A DNA stretch of 22,005 nucleotides. It comes from Gammaproteobacteria bacterium. GTDB taxonomy: Bacteria; Pseudomonadota; Gammaproteobacteria; Poriferisulfidales; Oxydemutatoraceae. The notes under the pieces were generated by a model. The model was not told the origin of the DNA, ran no database searches, and worked only from the letters and a program-made list of their open reading frames with translations. Positions 9,663 through 17,072 of the stretch are shown one piece after another; positions within the stretch are counted from its first letter, which is position 1, and every line of letters begins with the position of its first letter. The translations under genes were made by a program, and so were the position numbers. Location of the stretch: the NCBI GenBank assembly GCA_007570905.1, contig RKSI01000206.1, positions 1-22,005 on the forward strand, in the 5' to 3' direction.

Positions 9663-10292
9663 ATGCCGAGCGCAAGCGTCGAGGAACTGGTCGCCGATGT
9701 CCGCGACGGGCGTATGGTCATCATCATGGACGGCGAGGACCGCGAAAACGAGGGCGACCTGGTGATGGCGGCGGAACAGGTCACGCCGCAGGCGGTTAAT
9801 TTCATGATTACCCACGGGCGCGGGCTGGTGTGTCTGACGCTGACGCGCGAGTGCTGCAAACGCCTTGACCTGCCGCTGATGGTGGCCGGCACCGACGACC
9901 GCCTGGCGACCAACTTCACCGTTTCTATTGACGCGCGCGACGGCGTCAGCACCGGCATCTCGGCGCACGACCGGGCGCACACCATCCGCACCGCGACTGC
10001 GCCGGGCGCCGTTCCCGGCGATTTCAGCAGGCCCGGGCATGTCTTTCCGCTGATGGCGCAGCCGGGCGGCGTGCTGACGCGCGCCGGGCACACCGAGGCC
10101 GGCTGCGACCTGGCGCGGCTTGCCGGCGCCGCAGAACCGGCGGCGGTTATCGTCGAGATTCTGAAACAGGACGGTTCGATGGCGCGGCGCCCGGATGTGG
10201 AGGATTTCGCGCGACGCCACCGGCTGAAGATCGGCACGGTGGAGGACCTGATACGCTACCGCGCCGAACGCGAGGCGCGCGCCGATGGCTGA
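9663..10292 (+). CDS. ribB: 3,4-dihydroxy-2-butanone-4-phosphate synthase
   Basis: RibB converts ribulose 5-phosphate to formate and DHBP, the four-carbon precursor of riboflavin. The 209-residue product has the metal-binding EDRENEGD (25-32), NFMITHGRGLVCLTLT, TNFTVSIDAR, GVSTGISAHDRAHTI and the HTEAGCDLARLAG histidine segment. It is a stand-alone RibB domain: the GTP cyclohydrolase II half of RibBA is absent. ATG 9663 was chosen over an in-frame GTG one codon earlier. Its last 8 nt overlap ribH, which uses its product. There is no room upstream for an FMN riboswitch. Confidence 0.95.
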   Translation: MPSASVEELVADVRDGRMVIIMDGEDRENEGDLVMAAEQVTPQAVNFMITHGRGLVCLTLTRECCKRLDLPLMVAGTDDRLATNFTVSIDARDGVSTGISAHDRAHTIRTATAPGAVPGDFSRPGHVFPLMAQPGGVLTRAGHTEAGCDLARLAGAAEPAAVIVEILKQDGSMARRPDVEDFARRHRLKIGTVEDLIRYRAEREARADG

Positions 10293-10749
10293 CAACCGCC
10301 TTATTGAGGCGCGGCCCGACGGGCGCGGCGCGCGGTTTTGCATTGTCGCCTCGCGTTACAACCCGCAGATTGTGGACAACCTGATTGACGGCGCGCTGCG
10401 CGCGCTGCGCGGGCACGGCGCGCCGGGCGCCGACATCGTGCGCGTGCCGGGCGCGTTTGAGATTCCGCTGGCCGCGAGCCGCTGCGCCGACGCCGGGCGC
10501 TATGCCGGCATTGTCGCCGTCGGCTGCGTTATCCGCGGGCAGACGCCGCACTTCGACCATGTCGTGCGCGAGTGCAGCCGCGGCATCGCCCGCGTCATGC
10601 TTGATACCGGCGTGCCGGTCGGGTTTGGCGTGCTCGCGGCGGACAATGCGGAGCAGGCCATGGCGCGCGCCGGCGCCGACAGAAACCGCGGCGCCGAGGC
10701 GGCGCTGGCGGCGCTGGAAATGGCTTGCCTGCTGCGGCGTCTCGGCTGA
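10285..10749 (+). CDS. ribH: 6,7-dimethyl-8-ribityllumazine synthase
   Basis: Lumazine synthase condenses DHBP with the ribityl-aminouracil precursor, the penultimate step of riboflavin synthesis, usually as a 60-mer or pentamer. The 154-residue product shows FCIVASRYNPQIVDNL (18-33), VRVPGAFEIPLAA (52-64), GCVIRGQTPHFDHV (80-93, with the catalytic histidine at 92), GVPVGFGVLAADNAEQA and NRGAEAALAALEM. It overlaps ribB by 8 nt and is followed 12 nt later by the nusB-thiL fusion gene, preserving the ribH-nusB-thiL order of gammaproteobacteria. Confidence 0.96.
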   Translation: MADNRLIEARPDGRGARFCIVASRYNPQIVDNLIDGALRALRGHGAPGADIVRVPGAFEIPLAASRCADAGRYAGIVAVGCVIRGQTPHFDHVVRECSRGIARVMLDTGVPVGFGVLAADNAEQAMARAGADRNRGAEAALAALEMACLLRRLG

Positions 10750-10761
10750 CGGCGCGGATTG

Positions 10762-12135
10762 ATGAGCGACCACCTGCTGTTCCACGCCCGCAGCCGCGCG
10801 CGGCGGCTGGCGATACAGGCCGTCTATCAATGGCAGATGACCGGCCAGGACTTCGATGAAATCAGCGCGCAGTTCGCCGCGGACGACGACTACGCCAAGG
10901 CCGACGCCGGTTATTTCGCAGAATTGCTGCGCGCCGCCATCAACGGCGCGGCGGACGGCGAACTTCAACAGTGCATGGACATGCCGCTTGAAAGCGTGGA
11001 CCCGGTTGAGCGCGCGATTGTCCGCAACGCGGCCTACGAGATTCTGTGCCGCGACGACATTGATTCCGCCGTCGCCATCACCGAGGCCGTCCGCCTTGCG
11101 AAGAAATACGGCGCCGACCAGGGCTACCGCTTTGTCAACGGCGTTCTCGACCGCCTGGCGAAGCGCTGCGACGGCGGCGCCGTCGGCGAGGAGCAACTGG
11201 TGCGCGCGCATTTTGCGCGCGAGTCGGGCGACGACGCGGTCGTCGTCGGCATCGGCGACGACGCCGCGGTGCTCGGCCCGGTTGCGGAGCCGCTGGTGGT
11301 GGCCGCCGACACGCTGGTCGCCGGCACGCATTTCAACGCCGACGCCGACGCCGGCGACATCGGCCACAAGGCGCTGGCGGTGAATCTAAGCGACATCGCG
11401 GCGATGGGCGGCGTGCCGCGCTGGGCTTTGCTGGCGCTGACGCTGCCGCGCGCCGACGAGGACTGGGTGTCGCGTTTTGCCGGCGGGTTTTTTGCGTTGG
11501 CCGATTCATTCAAGGTCAGCCTTGTCGGCGGCGACACCGTGCGCGGGCCTTTGTCGGCCACCGTGCAGTTGATTGGCGCCGCGCCCGGCGAGTGCATGAC
11601 CCGCACAGGCGCGCGCGACGGCGACGGCATTTACCTGACCGGCGCGGTCGGCGACGCCGGCCTTGCGGCGCGCCGCGCACAACGCCTGAACCGGTGCGGC
11701 GCCGCCGCCAAAGCCTGCCGCCGCAATGCGGCGCGGCCTTCGCCGCGCGTCGTGGAAGGGCCGCTCATCGCGCAATACGCGAGCGCCGCGATTGATGTGT
11801 CGGACGGCGTTTTCATGGACTTGTCGCGGCTGCTTGACGCCGGCGGCGTCGGCGGCGAGGTCGGCATGGAGCGGATTCCGGTGTCGCGCACATTCCGCGA
11901 CTGCTGCGACACCGCCGCCGACTGGCTGTCGGCGCTGACCTACGGCGACGACTATGAACTGCTGTTCACGATGGACGACGGGCATCTGGACGAACTCCGG
12001 CAATCGCTGAAAGCCGCCGGCGCCTGCGATGTGACCCGCATCGGACAGATTACCGCGCAGGCGGGGCTGCGCTGCACCTTTCACGGCGACGCGGTGGAAC
12101 TGCCGCGCTCGCCCGGCCACGACCATTTCCGGTGA
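10762..12135 (+). CDS. NusB-ThiL in-frame fusion (antitermination factor / thiamine-monophosphate kinase)
   Basis: The first roughly 136 residues are a full NusB: RSRARRLAIQAVYQWQMTG, VDPVERAIVRNAAYEILCR, AVAITEAVRLAKKYG and GYRFVNGVLDRLAKR, the normal C-terminus. Without a stop codon the frame continues into a full ThiL (about 140-457): GEEQLVRAHF, VGIGDDAAVL, AADTLVAGTHF, KALAVNLSDIAAMGG, LVGGDTVRGPLS, RPSPRVVEGP, AIDVSDGVFMDLSRLL and TYGDDYELLF. NusB acts in transcript antitermination of rRNA; ThiL phosphorylates thiamine monophosphate to the diphosphate. They are adjacent separate genes in relatives. An SD-like GAGGAG precedes an in-frame GTG at 11200, so a separate ThiL could also be made, but it would lack the first conserved residues. 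The start ATG 10762 is one codon after an in-frame TTG. Domain calls are firm; whether the fusion is cleaved or functional is unknown. Confidence 0.93.
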   Translation: MSDHLLFHARSRARRLAIQAVYQWQMTGQDFDEISAQFAADDDYAKADAGYFAELLRAAINGAADGELQQCMDMPLESVDPVERAIVRNAAYEILCRDDIDSAVAITEAVRLAKKYGADQGYRFVNGVLDRLAKRCDGGAVGEEQLVRAHFARESGDDAVVVGIGDDAAVLGPVAEPLVVAADTLVAGTHFNADADAGDIGHKALAVNLSDIAAMGGVPRWALLALTLPRADEDWVSRFAGGFFALADSFKVSLVGGDTVRGPLSATVQLIGAAPGECMTRTGARDGDGIYLTGAVGDAGLAARRAQRLNRCGAAAKACRRNAARPSPRVVEGPLIAQYASAAIDVSDGVFMDLSRLLDAGGVGGEVGMERIPVSRTFRDCCDTAADWLSALTYGDDYELLFTMDDGHLDELRQSLKAAGACDVTRIGQITAQAGLRCTFHGDAVELPRSPGHDHFR

Positions 12136-12221
12136 TGGCGCCTGTGCAAACCCGAAGGCGGGCGCGGCGACAAGCGCGGCGGCAGCCTGCGCGCTCGCCC
12201 GGCTGCGATTGTTTCCGCTGA
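12135..12221 (+). CDS. Short Arg-rich leader ORF between thiL and pgpA
   Basis: The ATG at 12135 shares its A with the thiL stop (TGATG) and opens 28 codons that end in a TGA at 12219-12221, again TGATG, sharing its A with the pgpA ATG. The peptide starts MAPVQTRRRARR, is very arginine-rich and has two cysteines near the end. There is no Shine-Dalgarno sequence for it or for pgpA. It may serve only to carry ribosomes from thiL to pgpA. The linked stop/start layout is visible; its translation is inference. Confidence 0.4.
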   Translation: MAPVQTRRRARRQARRQPARSPGCDCFR

Positions 12222-12715
12222 TGGCGCATCCCGACTTCCGTTTCATGATGCGCCACCCGGTGCATGTTCTGTCGCTGGGTTTCGGCGCGGGTCTTGCGCC
12301 GGTCGCGCCCGGCACGCTCGGCACGCTGCTGGCGTTTCCGCTGTACTGGCTGATGGCCGGTCTGCCGGCGTGGGTTTATCTTGCGGCGGTCGCGGCGTTG
12401 TTCGCCGTGGGCGTCGCCGCCGCCGGTTTCACCAGCGCGGCGCTCGGTGTGCACGACCACCGCGGCATCGTCGTGGACGAGATTGCCGGCATGTTGCTCG
12501 GTTTGTTTCATCTGCCTGTTGACGCGCCCGGCGGCTGGGTGTGGCTGGTGTTCGCGTTTTTGCTGTTTCGCGCGTTTGATGTGCTGAAGCCGTGGCCCAT
12601 CAGTTGGGCCGACCGCCATGTCGCCGGCGGTTTCGGCATCATGCTGGATGACCTGCTCGCCGGCGTGTTCACCGTCGCCGTGATGCAGGCGCTGCTGTGG
12701 GTCGCCGGCGCGTGA
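12221..12715 (+). CDS. pgpA: Phosphatidylglycerophosphatase A
   Basis: PgpA dephosphorylates phosphatidylglycerol phosphate in the inner membrane to give phosphatidylglycerol. The 164-residue product starts MAHPDFRFMM, has RHPVHVLSLGFGAGLAPVAPGTLGT (11-35), a hydrophobic helix pair around 38-68, the acidic VVDEIAGMLLG signature, a hydrophobic WVWLVFAFLLF and RAFDVLKPWPISWAD, as in E. coli PgpA. The frame is open upstream and a TTG at 12209 is possible, but ATG 12221 is preferred because it sits in a TGATG overlap with the short leader ORF. The stop overlaps the GTG start of gltX (GTGA). Confidence 0.93.
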   Translation: MAHPDFRFMMRHPVHVLSLGFGAGLAPVAPGTLGTLLAFPLYWLMAGLPAWVYLAAVAALFAVGVAAAGFTSAALGVHDHRGIVVDEIAGMLLGLFHLPVDAPGGWVWLVFAFLLFRAFDVLKPWPISWADRHVAGGFGIMLDDLLAGVFTVAVMQALLWVAGA

Positions 12716-14106
12716 AAGTCCGCACGCGCTTCGCGCCCAGCCCGACCGGCGTGCTGCACGCGGGCGGCGTGCGCACCGCGCTGTTCTCGTGGCTTTATGC
12801 GCGGCATCACGGCGGCGCGTTTGTGCTGCGTATTGAAGACACCGACATCGAGCGTTCCAGCAAAGAGTCGGCGGACGCGATTTGCGACGGGCTGGCGTGG
12901 CTTGGGCTGGACTGGGACGAAGGGCCTTTTTATCAGAGTTCCAGGGTGGCGCGTTATGCCGAAGTCATCGCGCGCCTGCTGGACGAGGACAAGGCATATC
13001 ACTGCTACTGCACCCGCGACGAACTCGACGCGCTGCGCCGCGAGCAGATTGCCAAGGGACTTAAGCCGCGTTACGACGGGCGCTGCCGCGAAGGCCGCGC
13101 GCCGCGCGCGGGCGTTGATCCGGTGGTGCGCTTCAAGAATCCGCAACAGGGCGCGGTGGTCTTTCACGACCATGTTCACGGCGACATTGAGACCGCCAAC
13201 GGCGAACTCGACGACCTGGTGATTGCACGCGCCGACGGCGCGCCGACCTACAACCTGACGGTGGTTGTGGACGACGCGGACATGGGCATCACGCATGTCA
13301 TTCGCGGCGACGACCATTTAAGCAACACGCCGCGCCAGATTAACATCTTCCGCGCGCTCGGCGCGGCGCCGCCGGACTACGCGCATGTGCCGTTGATACT
13401 TGACCAGCAGGGCGCGCGGCTGTCGAAGCGCACCGGTGCTCCGGGTGTTTTGCAATACCGCGAGCAGGGTTACTTGCCGGAGGCGCTGCTGAACTGCCTG
13501 GTGCGCCTCGGCTGGGCGCACGGCGACCAGGAAGTGTTTTCGCTGGACGAGATGGTGCGGCACTTTGATTTGGGCGGCCTGAACGCATCCGCCGCCGCGT
13601 TTGATCCGGCCAAACTTGACTGGCTGAACGGCCACTATCTGGCGCAAACGCCGGCGGCGGCGCTGGCCAACGATTTGGCCGCGCGCCTGCGCTTGCTCGG
13701 TTGCGACCCGGCGCAAGGACCCGCGCTGGAAGAGGCGGCGGAGGCGATGAAGTCGCGCCATCCGACCTTGCAGGCGATGGCGCAGGGCATGGTTTTTCTG
13801 TACAAGGATGAGATTGCCTACGACGATGCGGCGGCGCGCAAGCACGCGACCGATGATGCGCGTTCGTATTTGAGATGCCTGCTCGCGGCGCTGGAGACGG
13901 TTGAACAATGGCGCGGTGAAGTATTGAAGCAAACGCTGTCCGCAGTGCTGAAAGACCTGAACATCCCGATGGGCAAACTCGGCAAACCCCTGCGCTACGC
14001 CCTGACCGCCGGCGCCCCCAGCCCCGACATCAGTTCGGTGATGGAGTGGCTTGGCAGGGAACGCTGCCTTGCGCGGATACGGGGGTTGATGGAGTCGGCT
14101 CCTTAG
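12712..14106 (+). CDS. gltX: Glutamyl-tRNA synthetase
   Basis: GltX charges tRNA(Glu) with glutamate. The 464-residue protein starts at GTG 12712, overlapping pgpA by 4 nt, and begins KVRTRFAPSPTG. The HIGH-type motif is VLHAGG (14-19), the KMSKS-type motif RLSKR (236-240). VVVDDADMGITHVIRGDDH and YLPEALLNCLVRLGWAHGDQE are typical of the discriminating gammaproteobacterial form. The zinc-site cysteines of E. coli GltX are present as C98, C100 and C125, but the fourth ligand position, His127 in E. coli, is Glu here. The gene ends the plus-strand run and abuts the convergent SDR gene with no spacer. Confidence 0.96.
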   Translation: MKVRTRFAPSPTGVLHAGGVRTALFSWLYARHHGGAFVLRIEDTDIERSSKESADAICDGLAWLGLDWDEGPFYQSSRVARYAEVIARLLDEDKAYHCYCTRDELDALRREQIAKGLKPRYDGRCREGRAPRAGVDPVVRFKNPQQGAVVFHDHVHGDIETANGELDDLVIARADGAPTYNLTVVVDDADMGITHVIRGDDHLSNTPRQINIFRALGAAPPDYAHVPLILDQQGARLSKRTGAPGVLQYREQGYLPEALLNCLVRLGWAHGDQEVFSLDEMVRHFDLGGLNASAAAFDPAKLDWLNGHYLAQTPAAALANDLAARLRLLGCDPAQGPALEEAAEAMKSRHPTLQAMAQGMVFLYKDEIAYDDAAARKHATDDARSYLRCLLAALETVEQWRGEVLKQTLSAVLKDLNIPMGKLGKPLRYALTAGAPSPDISSVMEWLGRERCLARIRGLMESAP

Positions 14107-14898
14107 TCACTGCCCGATAAAGCGCCGGATGACGGGCATTTGCCTTGCAACGGCCTTGTCCACGACGGACGGGAACAGGCGGTTGAGCGCGGCGTGGAAT
14201 TTTTCGGGCCAGCCAGTGTAGTTTCCGGGTTTCTCCCGGCGCAAACTCTCGACAATCGCCCGTGCGGTTTCCTCCGCCGTGTCGGTCTTGACTTTCAACG
14301 CCTTGTTCATGTCGCGGACGGCTTTGTGGTTGATGGGCGTGTCGGTCGCGCGCGGCGAGACCATGCACACGCTGACCAGCGTGCCGGCCAGTTCGCGCCG
14401 CAGCGCCTCATTGAAGCCGCGCAGCCCGAATTTGCCCGCGCAATAGACCGCAAAACCCGGAAAGCCGATGCTGTCAAAAGTCGAGCCGACATTGACAATC
14501 ACCGAGGGATTCTTCAGCAGCGATGGCAGCAGCGACCGGGTCAGCAGAATCACGGCGGTGAGGTTGGTGTGGATAATGCGCTCGATGTCCTCCTCGTCTG
14601 TGGTCGGCAACGCCCCGAACCGGTTGACTCCGGCGGCGTTGACGAGGGCGTTGATTTCCGGCATCAGTTTTGCGACCGCATCACAAATTTTGCGCCTGCC
14701 CGCGCCGGTCGTGATGTCAGCCATCACGATGGAGAGGCCGCCGCCCGGCGACGGATGCCGCAGCAGGCCGTTGAGCCTGCTTTCCGAACGCCCGACGGCG
14801 ACGACGCGCGCGCCTTCCCGCAGCAGGCGCTGGCAGACCGCCTCGCCGATGCCGCCGCTTGCGCCCGTCAGGAGAACATTGGCGCCGGCTATCTTCAT
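14107..14898 (-). CDS. Short-chain dehydrogenase/reductase, fourth gene of accessory cassette
   Basis: A classical SDR of 263 residues: cofactor loop TGASGGIG (11-18), D61 for the adenine ring, NAAG (87-90), N112, S139, and the catalytic Y152-x3-K156 in YCAGK. R37 directly after the second strand (VAVGRS) suggests NADP(H). SDRs oxidise or reduce carbonyl/hydroxyl substrates; the substrate cannot be read. Its start overlaps the stop of the upstream haem-oxygenase-fold gene (ATGA), so it belongs to the same operon as the adenylating ligase and GNAT-like protein and probably acts on their product. It is convergent with gltX with no spacer. Confidence 0.9.
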   Translation of the reverse strand: MKIAGANVLLTGASGGIGEAVCQRLLREGARVVAVGRSESRLNGLLRHPSPGGGLSIVMADITTGAGRRKICDAVAKLMPEINALVNAAGVNRFGALPTTDEEDIERIIHTNLTAVILLTRSLLPSLLKNPSVIVNVGSTFDSIGFPGFAVYCAGKFGLRGFNEALRRELAGTLVSVCMVSPRATDTPINHKAVRDMNKALKVKTDTAEETARAIVESLRREKPGNYTGWPEKFHAALNRLFPSVVDKAVARQMPVIRRFIGQ

Positions 14899-15557
14899 TG
14901 GACGGCGGCGGGCGACGGCAGACTGCGGAAGATGTCGCCGTACAGTTTGTAGATGACCTTGCAGCTGTGCACCACGGCTTCGCGGTCGCTGTCGGAATCC
15001 AGCCGGTTCATCAGCCTCTTGTAAAACTCTATGTGTTCCAGGTCCAGTGCCCCGTGCGAGCGCAGGTAATGGAAGGCGTTGTCGGCCAGGCCGAGTTGTC
15101 GCTGGAAAATGTCGGCGGCGCGCGACGCCAGTTCAACGCTGGTTCCCTCCAGCACATTGACCATGCCGAAAAACCCGACCGGATTGCGGCGGTGCACGGT
15201 GTCGTAGGCGTAGGCAATCATCAGTTCGGTGGTGATGTGCGGCTGCCCGCGGCGTATTGCATCGCGGTTCGCGCCGCATGCCTCGAGGTCGTCCAGTATC
15301 CATTCCTGGTGGCCTGTTTCCTCCCGGATGTACTCGCCCACCGCCTCGCGCAGCCATTCCATGTCTTGCGGCAGCCGCCCGCCGCACGTCATCAGCAGCG
15401 GCACGGTGTGCTTGACATGGTGGTAGGCCTGCGTCAGAAAAGCGGTGTAGGACTCGAGCGAGACATTGCCTTTCAGGCACTCGACAATAATCGGCGCGGA
15501 GTGCAGTGTCTTGCGTTCTTCTTCGGTCGCCTGCTGAAGGCGGTCATAAAAGTTCAT
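14895..15557 (-). CDS. TenA/UndA-like haem-oxygenase-fold putative diiron enzyme
   Basis: The 220-residue all-helical protein resembles the iron-containing redox / TenA-PqqC superfamily (haem-oxygenase-like oxidases and oxygenases). Candidate metal ligands follow the spacing known for UndA: E80-x2-H83 in REETGHQEW, E137 in NVLEGTSVELA, and H175 in LEHIEFYK, with further histidines at 46, 47 and 50. Known relatives do oxidative decarboxylation, C-C cleavage or N-oxygenation of fatty acids or amino acids using O2. It has a good ribosome site (AAGGAG, 8 nt before ATG) and overlaps the SDR gene by 4 nt. A thiaminase/TenA role is less likely given the operon partners. Family call is moderate; the reaction is unknown. 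Confidence 0.8.
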   Translation of the reverse strand: MNFYDRLQQATEEERKTLHSAPIIVECLKGNVSLESYTAFLTQAYHHVKHTVPLLMTCGGRLPQDMEWLREAVGEYIREETGHQEWILDDLEACGANRDAIRRGQPHITTELMIAYAYDTVHRRNPVGFFGMVNVLEGTSVELASRAADIFQRQLGLADNAFHYLRSHGALDLEHIEFYKRLMNRLDSDSDREAVVHSCKVIYKLYGDIFRSLPSPAAVQ

Positions 15558-15572
15558 TGTGTTTTCTCCTTG

Positions 15573-17072
15573 TCAATGTTGCATGGAAAGTCGATGAGTT
15601 GCATGGAAAGCGCCGGATGCCGCCGCAGCGCCGCCGAGACACCGCCGGATGGCGGCGCGCCTCGGTTTGCCGTTGGCGGTGAGCAGGCCGTTTTCCGGCG
15701 AGAACATCGCCGGCGCCGGCCTCCAGTCGTGCACCCGGGCGTAGTCCGGCAGGGCGCGGTTGGCCTCGCGCACGCGGGCGTCAATGGCCTCCGCCGAAAC
15801 TCCGCCGGACGCTACAATCCACGCGGTGTTGGTCTCGGAGGCGTCGCCGAAAACCGCGGCCTGCAAAATCTCCGGAAACCGCAGCAGTTCTTTCTCGACC
15901 CACTCCGGCGAGACATTTCTGCCGCCGGCGGTTACGAAGATGTCTTTTTTGCGCCCGGTGATGAACAGGAAGCCGTCGTCGTCAATATGGCCGATGTCGC
16001 CGGTGCGGATGTCGGCGCCGATGGCGAGGCCGTTCCCGGCGTAGCCGAGCATGTTGTTGCCCGAGATGATGATTTCTCCGTCCGCGGCGAGCCTCGCCGA
16101 CTTGTGCGCCAGCACGCGCCCGACGCTGCCCGGCTTGTCGTGGCCGGGCGTGTTGAGCGACACGACCGAGCCGCATTCCGACAGGCCGTAGCCTTCATGC
16201 ACCGGAAGCCCCAGTTGGCGCGCATCGGCAATCAGCGCCTTGCTGCAACATCCGCCGCCGAGCGCGACAAAGCGGAACGAGCCGCAACCGCCGCGGCTGC
16301 GTGAATGCTGCACGGCCATTTTCAGCAGTTGCGGCGTCAGGATGACGCTGTCGGCGCCGCTGTCACGCAGACAGTTTGTGAAGGCGCCGGCGTTGGGTCG
16401 GGAATTCTTGCCGAAGCCCGCGGCTTGCGGCGCGGGGATTTGCACGGCGGCGCCGCGGAACAGGCTGAAATACACCCCGGCGACATTTTCAAGCAGCGTG
16501 GAAAGCGGCAGCACCGCAAGGTGGCGCGTCAGCCGCACGCCGGACAGCGCATGCGACAGCCCGGTGATGACATCTTCAAGCGCCCGCCAGCCGAGACACA
16601 CGCCCTTGGGGTGGCCGGTTGAGCCGGAGGTGTAGGTAATCTTGTGCACCGCCGCTGGGAAAGGCCACGGGTTTCGGACAGTGCGCGTCGCCAGCGCCAG
16701 CGGCAACGGGGTTCGGCGGCGCGTCCAGGCGCCCGGCAGGAGCGCCGTCATTGCCGGCGTGTCGCAGACGATGGTGTCCACGCCGGCGTCCTCCACCGCG
16801 TGGCGGATTTGCGCGGCTGAGAAAAAGGTCGGCAACGGCACGACGGTGCAATTCGCCACCAGGCCCGCGAGGTCGGCGATGACCCAGGCGGCGGAGTTCC
16901 CGGCCCAGATTCCCAGCACGCGGGTGCCGAGCGCGGTGAGGCGCGCGGCAAACTCGTCCACCGAGTCGAGCAATTCCGCGCAGGTCATGGCGCCCGCCTC
17001 CGACGCCAGCGCGATTTGCCCCGGGCGGGCGCGCATTGCCGCCAGCAGGCGGTTTTCCTTGTCAGCGTGCAT
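15573..17072 (-). CDS. AMP-binding acyl-CoA synthetase / acyl-adenylating ligase
   Basis: A 499-residue member of the ANL superfamily that activates a carboxylic acid as acyl-AMP, usually passing it to CoA or a carrier. Motifs in order: phosphate-binding YTSGSTGHPKG (147-157), GYGLSE (294-299), TGD (357-359), hinge GRKKD (373-377) with TAGGRNVSPEWVE, and catalytic Lys469 in NGLLTANGKPRR. It is shorter than typical long-chain acyl-CoA synthetases and the likely substrate is a fatty or aryl acid (inference). The final 20 or so residues past Lys469 include a region altered by a 13-bp direct repeat. Its start overlaps the end of the GNAT-like gene by 11 nt; no carrier-protein gene is seen nearby. 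Confidence 0.9.
   Translation of the reverse strand: MHADKENRLLAAMRARPGQIALASEAGAMTCAELLDSVDEFAARLTALGTRVLGIWAGNSAAWVIADLAGLVANCTVVPLPTFFSAAQIRHAVEDAGVDTIVCDTPAMTALLPGAWTRRRTPLPLALATRTVRNPWPFPAAVHKITYTSGSTGHPKGVCLGWRALEDVITGLSHALSGVRLTRHLAVLPLSTLLENVAGVYFSLFRGAAVQIPAPQAAGFGKNSRPNAGAFTNCLRDSGADSVILTPQLLKMAVQHSRSRGGCGSFRFVALGGGCCSKALIADARQLGLPVHEGYGLSECGSVVSLNTPGHDKPGSVGRVLAHKSARLAADGEIIISGNNMLGYAGNGLAIGADIRTGDIGHIDDDGFLFITGRKKDIFVTAGGRNVSPEWVEKELLRFPEILQAAVFGDASETNTAWIVASGGVSAEAIDARVREANRALPDYARVHDWRPAPAMFSPENGLLTANGKPRRAAIRRCLGGAAAASGAFHATHRLSMQH
15578..15610. repeat. 13-bp direct repeat at the 3' end of the ligase gene
   Basis: GTTGCATGGAAAG occurs exactly at 15578-15590 and 15598-15610, 20 bp apart. 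It falls in the last dozen codons of the ligase. A 20-bp offset is not a multiple of three, so a duplication here would have changed the C-terminal reading frame. Confidence 0.8.

Noticed and set aside
8019..10343. Long minus-strand open frame opposite kdsA, eno and ribB
   Set aside because: Same cause: antisense shadow of well-conserved enzymes, with no recognisable domain of its own.
14085..14140. Rho-independent terminator between gltX and the SDR gene
   Set aside because: Only short inverted repeats (GGAG/CTCC and GCCCG/CGGGC with a long loop) are present and no T-run follows on either strand.
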